From positions 3,038,001 through 3,102,000 of the forward strand of contig NZ_CP037745.1 of the NCBI RefSeq assembly GCF_004345025.1: a stretch of DNA of 64,000 nt, given 5' to 3'. Shown piece by piece: positions 1 to 11,645 of this stretch; positions within the stretch are counted from its first letter, which is position 1; the number at the start of each line of letters is the position of its first letter. The notes beneath the pieces are model-generated. The model was not told the DNA's origin. It was given only the letters and a program-made list of their open reading frames with translations, and did no database searches. This DNA is from Rheinheimera sp. D18. GTDB lineage: Bacteria; Pseudomonadota; Gammaproteobacteria; Enterobacterales; Alteromonadaceae. The position numbers and the translations under genes are program-made.

Positions 1-2
1 AA

Positions 3-24
3 CCTAGCTTGAATAAGGGCTAGG
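3..24 (-). terminator. possible terminator hairpin after the ABC ATPase gene
   Basis: CCTAGC and GCTAGG form a 6-bp stem with a 10-nt loop just beyond the stop codon of the ATPase gene. The window edge cuts off the sequence where a T-run would be expected, so this is only a possible transcript end. Confidence 0.3.
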
Positions 25-27
25 CGC

Positions 28-729
28 TTACCGTCGAGATATAGCTCCTGCTACTCCAGTTTCACCATCATTAATTTGAACGATTCTTTGGGCTTGTTCA
101 GCTAGAGCACTGTCATGCGTAACATATACCAAAGTCGCACCAAAGCTCTGAAGCTTAAATAATAAATCAATAATTTCTACCGCTGTTTTACTATCAAGAT
201 TGCCGGTTGGTTCATCAGCCAAAATCAACAGTGGCTGCATCACTAGGGCACGAGCAATTGCGACTCGTTGCTGCTGCCCTCCAGAAAGCTGGCTTGGCCG
301 ATGAGTTAGTCGATGGGACATCCCAACTTGCTCTAGCAAAAAATGTACCCAATCTACCTGTTCGGCAACCGGTTTTTTACTACCATAGCGCAGCGGCAAC
401 ATCACGTTATCCTGTACGCTCATACTCTCAATTAGCTGAAATGACTGAAAAACAAAGCCAATATACCGATTTCTGATCCGACAAGCCTCATCAAAGCTTA
501 GTTGCTTCACATCAATGCCGTTGAGTAAATAGCGCCCTGAGTCAAAGGATTCTAGCAGCCCCATCACCGCCAGTAAGGTTGATTTACCACCACCAGAAGC
601 CCCTGTAATCGCCAAAGATTCATTGCTATGAATTTCAAGATCCACTGATTTTAAAGCACTGGTCTGTATTTCACCCGCTCTATAGGTTTTACAAAGCTGG
701 CTCATGCTGATCAGCGCCGAATCAGTCAA
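28..729 (-). CDS. ABC transporter ATP-binding protein, MacB/LolD type
   Basis: Cytoplasmic ATPase that would power the permease encoded at 3159-5561. All nucleotide-binding motifs are intact over 233 residues: Walker A GASGGGKS (43-50), Q-loop Gln95, signature LSGGQ (148-152), Walker B LLILADE with EPTGNLD (167-179) and H-loop His205. Length and motif spacing fit the MacB/LolD/YknY family, which acts with FtsX-type permeases in mechanotransmission or peptide export. The start is a TTG overlapping the TGA of the upstream adaptor gene, implying translational coupling; an ATG at residue 9 (position 705) is an alternative. It is the last gene of the peptide/CxxC/adaptor operon. The substrate is not shown by sequence; the linked Cys-rich peptide is the obvious candidate. 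Confidence 0.9.
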   Translation of the reverse strand: MTDSALISMSQLCKTYRAGEIQTSALKSVDLEIHSNESLAITGASGGGKSTLLAVMGLLESFDSGRYLLNGIDVKQLSFDEACRIRNRYIGFVFQSFQLIESMSVQDNVMLPLRYGSKKPVAEQVDWVHFLLEQVGMSHRLTHRPSQLSGGQQQRVAIARALVMQPLLILADEPTGNLDSKTAVEIIDLLFKLQSFGATLVYVTHDSALAEQAQRIVQINDGETGVAGAISRR

Positions 730-2018
730 GATTGAGGTTCCAGCATAATTCGTGAATTCTGAAACATACCTGATGTAAGCTCCGTTAGTAATAATTTATC
801 ATTTGGCACAATACCACTAATCACCTCAATTTGATTACCACTAACAGCTCCAAATTTTACATCTCTCTTATAAATGCTCTGGCCGTCTGCTGCCTGTATA
901 AAAACGCTTTGTAGTTCATCGGCCTGAACATAAAATGGCCGCTGAACAAACACCGAGTCGGGTTGTTCTGATAACAGAATACTCGCTCGAACCGCTAGTT
1001 CAGCTCTAGCCTCACTAGGCAGTTTCTGAGGTAAAACAACATCAACCGTAATGCGGTCATTAACCACCCTAGGGTCGATACGATTAACCACACCTTGCAA
1101 CGAACCAGACTGTAAATGAAGCGTCACAACCAAGCCATGCTGTAAACTATTGGCGTACATGGCTGGTACATAAAGTTCTGTATACAAACTGTTACTACCT
1201 GCAAACTGAATAATAGGGCTACCCGCAACCAATGTTTGGCCTGGCATTAGGTTTTCTGCTAACTGCGTCACCACCCCGGCCTCAGCGGCCCGTATCTGTA
1301 AGCGCTGTTGTAACAACACCAGCTCTTCTAGCTCGTGCGCCATTTGTTTATTCTTTACCAGAATTGCAGTTAGCTTAGCCTGCTGCAACCGTTTAAGTGA
1401 TTGCAGCCGCGCCTGTTCTGCTTTCAAAATTAACTCGTTCTGCAAAGTAATTTTTGTCAACTTCTCAAATTGCAATCGACTAACAATGCCACTTTCTAGC
1501 AATGGCGCGTTCGTTGCCATATCCATCTGGCTTGTTTCTGCCTGATGTTGCGCATGAAGCAAAGCAATTTCTGCGGCACTGTAATCTATTTCAGACTGCG
1601 CTTGCTGTGCTTTATACTCAGCCTCAGCCTGCGCATACGCTGCTTGCGCTTTTTTAATATTTTGCTCTAGTGTATGGCTGGTTATGCTCGCAAGTAGCTG
1701 TCCGGGTTGCAACACCGAGCCCGGCCTAACCGTCAAAGATGTCAGAACACCCTCTGCTGGTACAACCAACCAGAAAGAATCTAAAGGTTTAAATTGCCCA
1801 GAGACCTGCAGTTTCTTTTGAAAGGTGCCATGCAAAACTTCAGCAAACAGTAATTCATCTGTTTTTAAGCGGGGAGGTTGCATCCACCACCAAACTAGCA
1901 GAACCGCGGTTAAAAGCAGTAAAGCAACAACCGATTTCAATCGTAGCTTGGAGTTACTACTAATTTGAATATCCATTTTATGCTGGTGCTGGTTAAAACG
2001 AGACGGCTCAGTTGTCAT
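726..2018 (-). CDS. HlyD/MacA-type periplasmic adaptor (membrane fusion protein)
   Basis: Inner-membrane-anchored periplasmic adaptor of 430 residues. One N-terminal membrane segment (about 29-46, LLLLTAVLLVWWW) follows a short cytoplasmic tail. Then come a biotinyl-lipoyl-like half (VLTSLTVRPGSVLQPGQLLA), a long Gln/Ala/Glu-rich coiled-coil hairpin (about 115-245), the second lipoyl half (EAGVVTQLAENLMPGQTLV) and beta-barrel/membrane-proximal domains. Such adaptors join MacB-like ABC transporters to a TolC-type outer membrane channel; no channel gene is present here, so a housekeeping TolC may be used. The ATG overlaps the stop of the upstream CxxC gene by 4 nt and its own stop overlaps the ATPase start, so all three are probably co-translated. 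An internal ATG at residue 15 is possible but loses the coupling. Confidence 0.87.
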   Translation of the reverse strand: MTTEPSRFNQHQHKMDIQISSNSKLRLKSVVALLLLTAVLLVWWWMQPPRLKTDELLFAEVLHGTFQKKLQVSGQFKPLDSFWLVVPAEGVLTSLTVRPGSVLQPGQLLASITSHTLEQNIKKAQAAYAQAEAEYKAQQAQSEIDYSAAEIALLHAQHQAETSQMDMATNAPLLESGIVSRLQFEKLTKITLQNELILKAEQARLQSLKRLQQAKLTAILVKNKQMAHELEELVLLQQRLQIRAAEAGVVTQLAENLMPGQTLVAGSPIIQFAGSNSLYTELYVPAMYANSLQHGLVVTLHLQSGSLQGVVNRIDPRVVNDRITVDVVLPQKLPSEARAELAVRASILLSEQPDSVFVQRPFYVQADELQSVFIQAADGQSIYKRDVKFGAVSGNQIEVISGIVPNDKLLLTELTSGMFQNSRIMLEPQS

Positions 2019-2425
2019 AAAGCACTGACACTGATCAGTTGGAACGGTAGTTCAGGTGTTACACTCAGCCATTCTTGAATCGCTTGCCGCCAGATTTGGC
2101 AAGGCATACAATCTTTATCAACAGGCAGATAGATAACTGCAGTTAACGTCGGCTCTGTCTGCAACAACTGGCGTAGCGCTGGCAGCATCACTGAAGGATC
2201 ATCAGATCTTAGCTCCGGAACTTGCTGATACCCCTCCACCTCTCCCTCTTGCTGGCGTCTGACAATTAGCAAAGGTAAAGATGGTGTCTGATCTCCCAAG
2301 CAACTTTTAGCATAGCTACTGCAAAAATCTACGGAAGTGATCTGCTGCTCTGCTGCCTCAACTGGCTGGATCAGATTAAGAAACAACAACAGAACAGCTA
2401 ATCCTGATAAATTAATCCCCAACAT
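2015..2425 (-). CDS. small exported CxxC protein, thioredoxin-like half (protein B)
   Basis: No family recognised. The 136-residue product has an N-terminal signal peptide (hydrophobic 8-18, likely cut near VEA-A at 24/25). Mature cysteines are at 35, 42, 106 and 109. The last pair forms a CMPC motif after a hydrophobic strand (TAVIYL) and before an amphipathic helix (QIWRQAIQEWL), which is the strand-CxxC-helix order of thioredoxin-like redox sites, here at the C-terminus rather than the N-terminus. It overlaps the upstream CxxC gene by 14 nt and the adaptor gene by 4 nt. A role in forming or reshuffling disulfides of the linked Cys-rich peptide, or in protecting the producer, is inferred from context only. 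Confidence 0.75.
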   Translation of the reverse strand: MLGINLSGLAVLLLFLNLIQPVEAAEQQITSVDFCSSYAKSCLGDQTPSLPLLIVRRQQEGEVEGYQQVPELRSDDPSVMLPALRQLLQTEPTLTAVIYLPVDKDCMPCQIWRQAIQEWLSVTPELPFQLISVSAL

Positions 2426-2780
2426 AATAAATACTCACAGCCATATTAGTAGCCTGCTTAAGCAGTGTCTGTATTTGGCTATTCCAGTTTAAGCAAGTCG
2501 AACAAAAAGGTGCGTCGAGCGTATAAAGTGCCAGCGACGCCCCACTTTTCTGTGATAACTCTAGTGCTTTATTAAAACAACCATTTGCTTCATGTTGCTT
2601 AGCATCACACCGCAAAATAATATCTTTCTCTGTATTGAATACTATCAGCTCCGGAAATTCACCTTGTAATTGATAGTCGGCTTTAGCCTGATGATAATCT
2701 TGAGTAGATAAGTAGTCAGTTTTTGCTATCACTATTGACGGGAATAGCATAAATGTAATGAGTAACATAACAAGTTTCAT
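2412..2780 (-). CDS. small exported CxxC protein, thioredoxin-like half (protein A)
   Basis: No family recognised. The 122-residue product has a signal peptide (1-19, cleavage near VIA-K). Mature cysteines are at 58, 68, 93 and 96; the last two form CSTC in the context ALYTLDAPFCSTCLNW, a strand followed by CxxC and a helix. Its layout parallels the next gene: an early Cys pair, a middle strand (PELIVFN or PLLIVRR), then a C-terminal CxxC-helix-strand. The two therefore look like diverged paralogues although overall identity is low. The stop codon overlaps the next start by 14 nt. It lies directly downstream of the Cys-rich peptide gene, separated by a hairpin. Periplasmic disulfide chemistry is a reasonable but unproven role. 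Confidence 0.75.
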   Translation of the reverse strand: MKLVMLLITFMLFPSIVIAKTDYLSTQDYHQAKADYQLQGEFPELIVFNTEKDIILRCDAKQHEANGCFNKALELSQKSGASLALYTLDAPFCSTCLNWNSQIQTLLKQATNMAVSIYYVGD

Positions 2781-2810
2781 CGAATTCTCTCAGTTTTTAT
2801 TTGACTCTTA

Positions 2811-2834
2811 AAGATGCTGCCTGAGCAGCATCTT
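2811..2834 (-). promoter_or_regulatory. perfect 10-bp stem-loop between peptide gene and downstream operon
   Basis: AAGATGCTGC, loop TCAG, GCAGCATCTT in the transcribed (minus) direction. No clean T-run follows (TTTAAGAGTC), so it is more likely a partial terminator or an RNA-stabilising/processing hairpin that would let the peptide mRNA exceed the transporter mRNA. This is inference from structure and position. Confidence 0.5.
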
Positions 2835-2887
2835 GCTAAATGAATATATACTGACATCTTAGTGCTAAGTACGATTTCACTGTTCCA

Positions 2888-3079
2888 TTATACAGCAGCT
2901 TCCATTATGGAGCAGCTTCCATCAGCACCACACTTTACGCAAAAGCCGTTACCATTACAGTGCGTACAAACAGATCCTTTACATACAGAGACCCATGTAC
3001 TAGCTATCGCAGGAAGTGACAATGCAGCTCCAAATATTAACAGAAGCGCAACCGAAGAGTTACGTAAAAAAAATTTCAT
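2888..3079 (-). CDS. secreted six-cysteine mini-peptide with DnaJ-zinc-finger-like motif
   Basis: 63-residue product. Residues 1-26 are a textbook Sec signal peptide: MKFFLRNS, a hydrophobic core, then LPAIA-S. The predicted mature part is about 37 residues with six cysteines spaced C-x4-C-x2-C-x5-C-x2-C-x5-C. It contains CTHCNGNG, an exact match to the DnaJ CxxCxGxG consensus, then CVKCGADG. The start has a good ribosome binding site (AAAAGGA, 7 nt before ATG). The gene heads the CxxC/adaptor/ATPase operon and is divergent from the permease. It could be a disulfide-rich bacteriocin or signalling peptide, or a metal-binding (metallothionein-like) peptide. No known family was recognised. It is too short for many gene callers, but signal peptide, RBS and Cys spacing together support it. 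Confidence 0.72.
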   Translation of the reverse strand: MKFFLRNSSVALLLIFGAALSLPAIASTWVSVCKGSVCTHCNGNGFCVKCGADGSCSIMEAAV

Positions 3080-3109
3080 ACCAATATCCTTTTTGAATTA
3101 ATATTTTTC

Positions 3110-3157
3110 CCTGTCGACAGGTGTGATAGTGTAAACATTAAAAACAAAACAGATCAA
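3110..3157 (-). promoter_or_regulatory. divergent control region with promoter and 12-bp palindrome
   Basis: For the peptide operon (minus strand) a -35 TTGATC (3152-3157) and -10 TACACT (3128-3133) are 18 bp apart. The perfect palindrome CCTGTCGACAGG (3110-3121) then falls at the predicted transcription start, the usual place for a repressor operator. For the permease (plus strand) only a weak -10 TAGTGT (3127-3132) is seen, and the palindrome would lie in its spacer. A repressor bound here could control both directions. No regulator gene lies in this part of the window. Confidence 0.5.
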
Positions 3158-3158
3158 T

Positions 3159-5561
3159 ATGAACAACTTAATTAACATTTACTTTGAAATGTTACACTCT
3201 GTTAGCTTGTGGCGTAGATATTCATTTCATTTATTACTACTACCTCTTATGCTGGCAATTACACTAGTACTGCTACTGTTTGGCTTCGCACTCCAGCAGC
3301 AGGCCATGGCACCACTACCCATGGCCGTTAGCGCAGATGCTTCTAAGCTATGGTCCTTGGGGCTGCAAGACAATAATTCTCAAACAACAGCCTTTGATCC
3401 AGCCCAGATCCGTCAGCTAACTGAGGTAATACCACCTGATATTCAACTAGCGAAACTGGCTTTCAACATGGTGGATATTAATGATTCGGTACAGGGATCT
3501 CAGTCGCTATCTGCACTTTTTGTCGACACTAACCTAGCCGAGTTCTGGCCTAATGCAGGCTTTATTCAGCAACTTGAAGCAGATAAGGTGTTACTTAGTC
3601 ACCGGTTAGCAAAACAATGGCTGGCCAAAAATGGCACTTTGCCTGAATTACTAGAAATTGACGGTCTGTACTTTCAGGTTGGTGGGCTGGCACCAGTCCA
3701 ATGGCCAGGTATTGCGCATTGGCAGGCAGATCTTTGGTTCACAGCATCCGCACGTACCGCCCTGTTACAGCAACGATTAAAACAACAATACCAGAGCCTC
3801 CTGTCAACATCAGCAGATTTATCAATTCTCCTGCCAAGCCTGCTGGACATTACCCCCCAATTTTATTTGCTCGCAAAACAAGTGACAACATCAACGGATA
3901 GCCAGCAAAAACTAGCTAAGGCGTTACAACAAATTAACTGGTCAGATAACCGTAAAGCAGAGATTGGTCAGCTTAGTGTCAAAATAACCCAACGTCCGTT
4001 ACATGCGATGTTATTACCAGGAGTACAGTTTCTTCCGGGCCAATATCAAAAAATACGAAATGTTTCTTATCTGTTGTTAGCGCAAGCCACACTACTTTTT
4101 GTGCTGTCAGCATTACAACTAACCATCTTACTGCTATCAAGGCATTTACAAAGACAGCAAGAATGGCGGATAAGATTTATGCTAGGTTTACCACCTATCC
4201 AAAACTGGTATGCACTGATCGCTGAGTTGCTACCCGTCACGGCGCTAACTATTCTGTTTTACCCAATCACTTTTGTTACCTTAAGCGGGCTGTTCAATCA
4301 CCATCAACTCTTTAGTGCTGCCTTTAAACCAGATCAAATGCAGTTTGGATTACAAAGTAGCCTGCTAATGCTGCTGGGGCTGCTTGTTGCATTCGGTTGT
4401 CTGGTTATCCTACTTCGCATTTTGACGCACTATTTATCTACTTTTTCAAACGTAAATATTTTTCAAGTAACCACTCAACTACAAAAAGCCGGTTCAGTGA
4501 TCATGCTGATTGGGGCCTGCTTTGCCTTATCAATTTGCCTACTGAATTGGCAAACATTACAACAGTTAATACAAAACAACAGCATCAGTTCGCAGCAACA
4601 AACAATGTCCATCCTATCGCTACAAAAAGCACCAATGCGTTACTACAGTGCGCTTGCTGCCGACTTGCGCACCCGTGGCTTGCAAGTTTCAGCAATAACT
4701 TCAGCTCCCTTGCAACCCATCAGTGAGTTTTATCAATTCACCTTATCTGGCTCTGCTCAGGATGCTATTGAGTTTGGCGTCGTAAAAGCTGATCAGGCCG
4801 CTCCATCAATACTCGATCTTGAACTGATTGCAGGCCGTTGGTTCCATGAGTTTGCTTTTAATGAGTGCGTGATCAGTCAGCAAGGCATGCGATTACTCGA
4901 CAATAGCCCCGCTGAAGTGCTGCAACGGCAATTACTGAATGATTTGCCCGTTGTAGGTAATTGCGAAATTGTCGGTATTGTTAGTGATGTCCACTACGGA
5001 TATTTGGGCGAGCAAATACCAGCCATCGTTTATAAGCCTTTAAGCGGTGTTAGTAGCCAGCTCTATCTAATCAGCCAAGCCGAAAAGAGTAGTATCACCG
5101 CGTTATTTAATCAATTTAATAGCCACCCTCAAGCAGGAATTGCTGAACAATGGCAACTTGATGAACTGATCCTGCTGCAATCGGAACAAGAATGGAGTTT
5201 TTTCCGGCTTACCTTAGTACTGATGCTCTGTGCTACTTTGCTCTTTCTGGCCGGTTTATATATTGAACAAGCATTATTACAGAAGCGGCTAGGGAAGGAA
5301 GCTGCAATTCGTGTGGCGCTAGGTGGGAATACATATTCTATACTGAGATTTTTACTCAAAGAGCCAGTTCAAACTATCTTTATCGGAACTCTGATATTAA
5401 GCCTGCTACTTGGCATCACACTACTGTTTATTCCCCTATTCAAAATCTCAATCAGCCTCATAATCGGTAATCTGATCCTGATTTTACTTTGTCTAGTTAC
5501 CGTTATTCCATTATTACGAAGATTACGTAAAAACCAAATAAAACGTTTATTACAGGATTAA
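3159..5561 (+). CDS. ABC transporter permease, FtsX/MacB-type, large two-module
   Basis: 800-residue inner membrane protein. A first membrane helix (about 22-46) is followed by a large periplasmic domain (about 47-295), helices near 302-326, 352-378, 395-422 and 448-468, a second periplasmic domain (about 470-685), and helices near 690-710, 742-765 and 768-788. This is two FtsX modules fused in one chain, as in permeases of the macrolide/lipoprotein/peptide exporter group. The conserved cytoplasmic coupling motif appears as EAAIRVALGG before the penultimate helices. A single chain with two modules would pair with two copies of the ATPase at 28-729. The gene is divergent from the rest of the cluster and has only a weak ribosome binding site. 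No terminator was seen after it. Confidence 0.85.
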   Translation: MNNLINIYFEMLHSVSLWRRYSFHLLLLPLMLAITLVLLLFGFALQQQAMAPLPMAVSADASKLWSLGLQDNNSQTTAFDPAQIRQLTEVIPPDIQLAKLAFNMVDINDSVQGSQSLSALFVDTNLAEFWPNAGFIQQLEADKVLLSHRLAKQWLAKNGTLPELLEIDGLYFQVGGLAPVQWPGIAHWQADLWFTASARTALLQQRLKQQYQSLLSTSADLSILLPSLLDITPQFYLLAKQVTTSTDSQQKLAKALQQINWSDNRKAEIGQLSVKITQRPLHAMLLPGVQFLPGQYQKIRNVSYLLLAQATLLFVLSALQLTILLLSRHLQRQQEWRIRFMLGLPPIQNWYALIAELLPVTALTILFYPITFVTLSGLFNHHQLFSAAFKPDQMQFGLQSSLLMLLGLLVAFGCLVILLRILTHYLSTFSNVNIFQVTTQLQKAGSVIMLIGACFALSICLLNWQTLQQLIQNNSISSQQQTMSILSLQKAPMRYYSALAADLRTRGLQVSAITSAPLQPISEFYQFTLSGSAQDAIEFGVVKADQAAPSILDLELIAGRWFHEFAFNECVISQQGMRLLDNSPAEVLQRQLLNDLPVVGNCEIVGIVSDVHYGYLGEQIPAIVYKPLSGVSSQLYLISQAEKSSITALFNQFNSHPQAGIAEQWQLDELILLQSEQEWSFFRLTLVLMLCATLLFLAGLYIEQALLQKRLGKEAAIRVALGGNTYSILRFLLKEPVQTIFIGTLILSLLLGITLLFIPLFKISISLIIGNLILILLCLVTVIPLLRRLRKNQIKRLLQD

Positions 5562-5758
5562 GCATAGAGCAAACAGGTTGCTTCAGATGAAAACAGAATA
5601 TCCGATTCAAGCTCGAATATATCTTTATACTACAGCGGTGTCAGATAGGCTTACGTTTAATAGATAGTTACTAAAACCCGCGCTCTTCTTGACGATGACT
5701 ACCGATAGGTTGCATTGCTCAGCCATAGCCAGAATGCAAATTCCAAACAGCAAACAGC

Positions 5759-5789
5759 AAAAAAGCCCGACTCTTGCAAGACGGGCTTT
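5759..5789 (-). terminator. rho-independent terminator of the rRNA operon
   Basis: On the minus strand AAAGCCCG and CGGGCTTT pair around TCTTGCAAGAGT and are followed by a T-run, about 10 nt beyond the 5S 3' end. Confidence 0.85.
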
Positions 5790-5798
5790 CTCTAAATG

Positions 5799-5918
5799 GG
5801 CGCCTGGCGGTGAACTACTCTCGCATAGCGAATGCTACACTACCATCGTCGCAGCTGCGTTTCACTTCTGAGTTCGGAATGGGATCAGGTGGGTCCACAG
5901 CGCTATTGCCACCAGGCA
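5799..5918 (-). rRNA. rrf: 5S ribosomal RNA
   Basis: Ends read TGCCTGGTGGCAATAGCGC at the 5' side and pair with CCGCCAGGCG at the 3' side. The internal CCATTCCGAACTCAGAAGTG is the conserved 5S core. Ends were placed by comparison with the 120-nt E. coli molecule and may be off by a few bases. Confidence 0.95.
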
Positions 5919-6068
5919 AAAACTTGTAGGGAACAAGTTTTAACGCACTGTAGTGCGGCCCGTTAGGGTCAAATCCATGGAAGGATTTGATAAAAACTGT
6001 GTTCCGATATTCGGCAATCTGATTAGTAGTTACACACGTATTCTTTCTAAAAACACCTTGGGCGTTGT
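5919..6068 (-). other. 23S-5S spacer with three short perfect hairpins
   Basis: The spacer contains AACTTGT/ACAAGTT (about 5921-5940), GCACTGTAGTGC (about 5944-5955) and CAAATCC/GGATTTG (about 5970-5990). They are probably processing or spacer-folding elements of the pre-rRNA; no gene was seen. Confidence 0.5.
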
Positions 6069-8949
<2,881 letters not shown>

Positions 8950-9006
8950 ATACAACCCCAAGATGTCTTGAAATTATACAGTGTGCTTAAGGTTCACAAC
9001 GTCTTG

Positions 9007-9119
9007 CTGGTCTGTTTTTCCCGCTGCGTTGTTGCACTTCCTCACTTGCTCAGTCATTAACCGAAGTTAACTCCTTCACGCGTTCGTTGTGCGCCTAGCA
9101 ACAGTAAAAACATCCTGTG
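9007..9119 (-). repeat. spacer repeat, copy A (tRNA-Ala to 23S spacer)
   Basis: About 113 bp sharing in the same order with copy B (9514-9624) the blocks CTGGTCTGTTTT, GCTGCGTT, CACTTC, CAGTCATT, AACTCCTTC, CGTTCG, GTGCGCC and AAAACATCCTG. Outer parts pair imperfectly (TTTTT..CTG..TTGTTGC with GCAACAGTAAAAA), so the RNA can fold as a long stem. Confidence 0.6.
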
Positions 9120-9160
9120 CAATATTTTGCACCTTGTTTTTTACTACTATCAGCTTGCCA

Positions 9161-9175
9161 AATTGTTAAAGAGCA
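9161..9175 (-). promoter_or_regulatory. boxA antitermination element before 23S
   Basis: Minus strand TGCTCTTTAACAATT matches the NusB/S10-binding boxA of rRNA operons and lies in the spacer upstream of 23S. Confidence 0.75.
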
Positions 9176-9248
9176 TTTGAGATTAAACTCAAATCAAATC
9201 ATTCTGTTTAGAACGCTTTGATTTGAATTTTTTAGAGTAAATAAAGAA

Positions 9249-9324
9249 TGGTGGAGCCAAGCGGGATCGAACCGCTGACCTCCTGCGTGCAAGGCAGGCG
9301 CTCTCCCAGCTGAGCTATGGCCCC
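9249..9324 (-). tRNA. alaT: tRNA-Ala (anticodon TGC)
   Basis: 76 nt on the minus strand, beginning GGGGCCATAGCTCAGCTGGG and ending GGCTCCACCA with the CCA encoded. The anticodon loop reads CTTGCAC, and the TTCGATC T-loop is present. It is the second tRNA of the usual Ile-Ala pair in the 16S-23S spacer. Confidence 0.97.
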
Positions 9325-9349
9325 AATAAGTATTCCAATAAATTGGATA

Positions 9350-9429
9350 ATTGCACATCAGGCAAGGCATGTTGATACGACGCATACTTATGTATGTGAG
9401 TATCGACATAACGCCGTATGATGCGCAAT
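9350..9429 (-). repeat. 80-nt imperfect hairpin between the two spacer tRNAs
   Basis: The arms ATTGC-CATCA-GGC-TGT-GATAC-GCATAC and GTATGT-GTATC-ACA-GCC-TGATG-GCAAT pair along nearly the whole interval, with small internal loops and a TTAT loop. It fills nearly all of the tRNA-Ile to tRNA-Ala gap and is probably a processing or mobile palindromic element. Confidence 0.6.
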
Positions 9430-9430
9430 T

Positions 9431-9507
<77 letters not shown>

Positions 9508-9513
9508 GTTTAA

Positions 9514-9624
9514 CTGGTCTGTTTTATCTATCGCTGCGTTTCACTTCTCTCTCAGTCAGTCATTTACATTAGTAAACTCCTTCCTTCGTTCGGCGTGCGC
9601 CTTGCGCTAAATAAAACATCCTGC
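9514..9624 (-). repeat. spacer repeat, copy B (16S to tRNA-Ile spacer)
   Basis: About 111 bp, collinear with copy A at 9007-9119. Its ends pair well (GTTTTATCTATCGC with GCGCTAAATAAAAC) and an internal GTCATTTACATTAGTAAACTCC gives a small palindrome (TTTAC/GTAAA). Confidence 0.6.
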
Positions 9625-9718
9625 GTTATTTATTCTCATAAACTTCGCAATAAACTTTATTTGCTCTATCTCTACAATCAATCATCTGTGTGAACACTTA
9701 CAACTTCTTCACTTTAGG

Positions 9719-11243
<1,525 letters not shown>

Positions 11244-11535
11244 AAGTTCTTTCTGCCACCAAAGTGGCGCTCAGTCTTACTGACTTAAAACATATTTCTA
11301 TGTAAGTCACTCAACCGATGTATTTCATTTTTGTGAAATCCATCATAAGTGCCCACACAGATGATTGATTGCGAATTGTTAAAGAGCGTGCTTCTGCTTA
11401 AGAAGCGGGAGGCGTATGTTACACTTCCCAGTTTTTAAGTCAAGCGTGACGATGATTCTTTATCAAAAACACTCGTCAGGCTTAACTTATTTTCTCATTT
11501 CACCGCGTTAGTTACCACCGTGAAGCGAGGGCGCC
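11244..11535 (-). other. rRNA operon leader with boxA
   Basis: A transcribed leader with no protein gene. Minus-strand GCTCTTTAACA at 11377-11387 is a boxA antitermination site. The rest is AT-rich and probably forms the 16S processing stem with sequence beyond the 16S 3' end. Confidence 0.7.
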
Positions 11536-11563
11536 ATTTTAGAGATTTAAGCCCTAGTGTCAA
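11536..11563 (-). promoter_or_regulatory. rRNA operon promoter, downstream (P2)
   Basis: -35 TTGACA (11558-11563), 16-bp spacer, -10 TAAAAT (11536-11541), then the GC-rich discriminator GGCGCCC typical of stringently controlled stable-RNA promoters. An A/T-rich stretch lies upstream. Confidence 0.75.
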
Positions 11564-11645
11564 GCGCCTTTTTAAAAGATTTTTGACTCTATTTCTAAAA
11601 CCCCTCGGAGAGTGCGCTAGCGCTCTACACCGTGGCATGGCGCGC

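Noticed and set aside
2862-3101. 79-codon open frame on the plus strand over the peptide gene
   Set aside because: It has no ribosome site, signal or recognisable pattern, and it is antisense to the better-supported Cys-rich peptide.
3110-3121. LexA (SOS) box
   Set aside because: CTGT and ACAG half sites are separated by 2 bp, whereas LexA needs 8.
28-5561. Darobactin-type RiPP cluster
   Set aside because: The transporter trio is similar, but no radical SAM gene is present and the peptide has a Sec signal and six cysteines instead of a Trp/Lys core.
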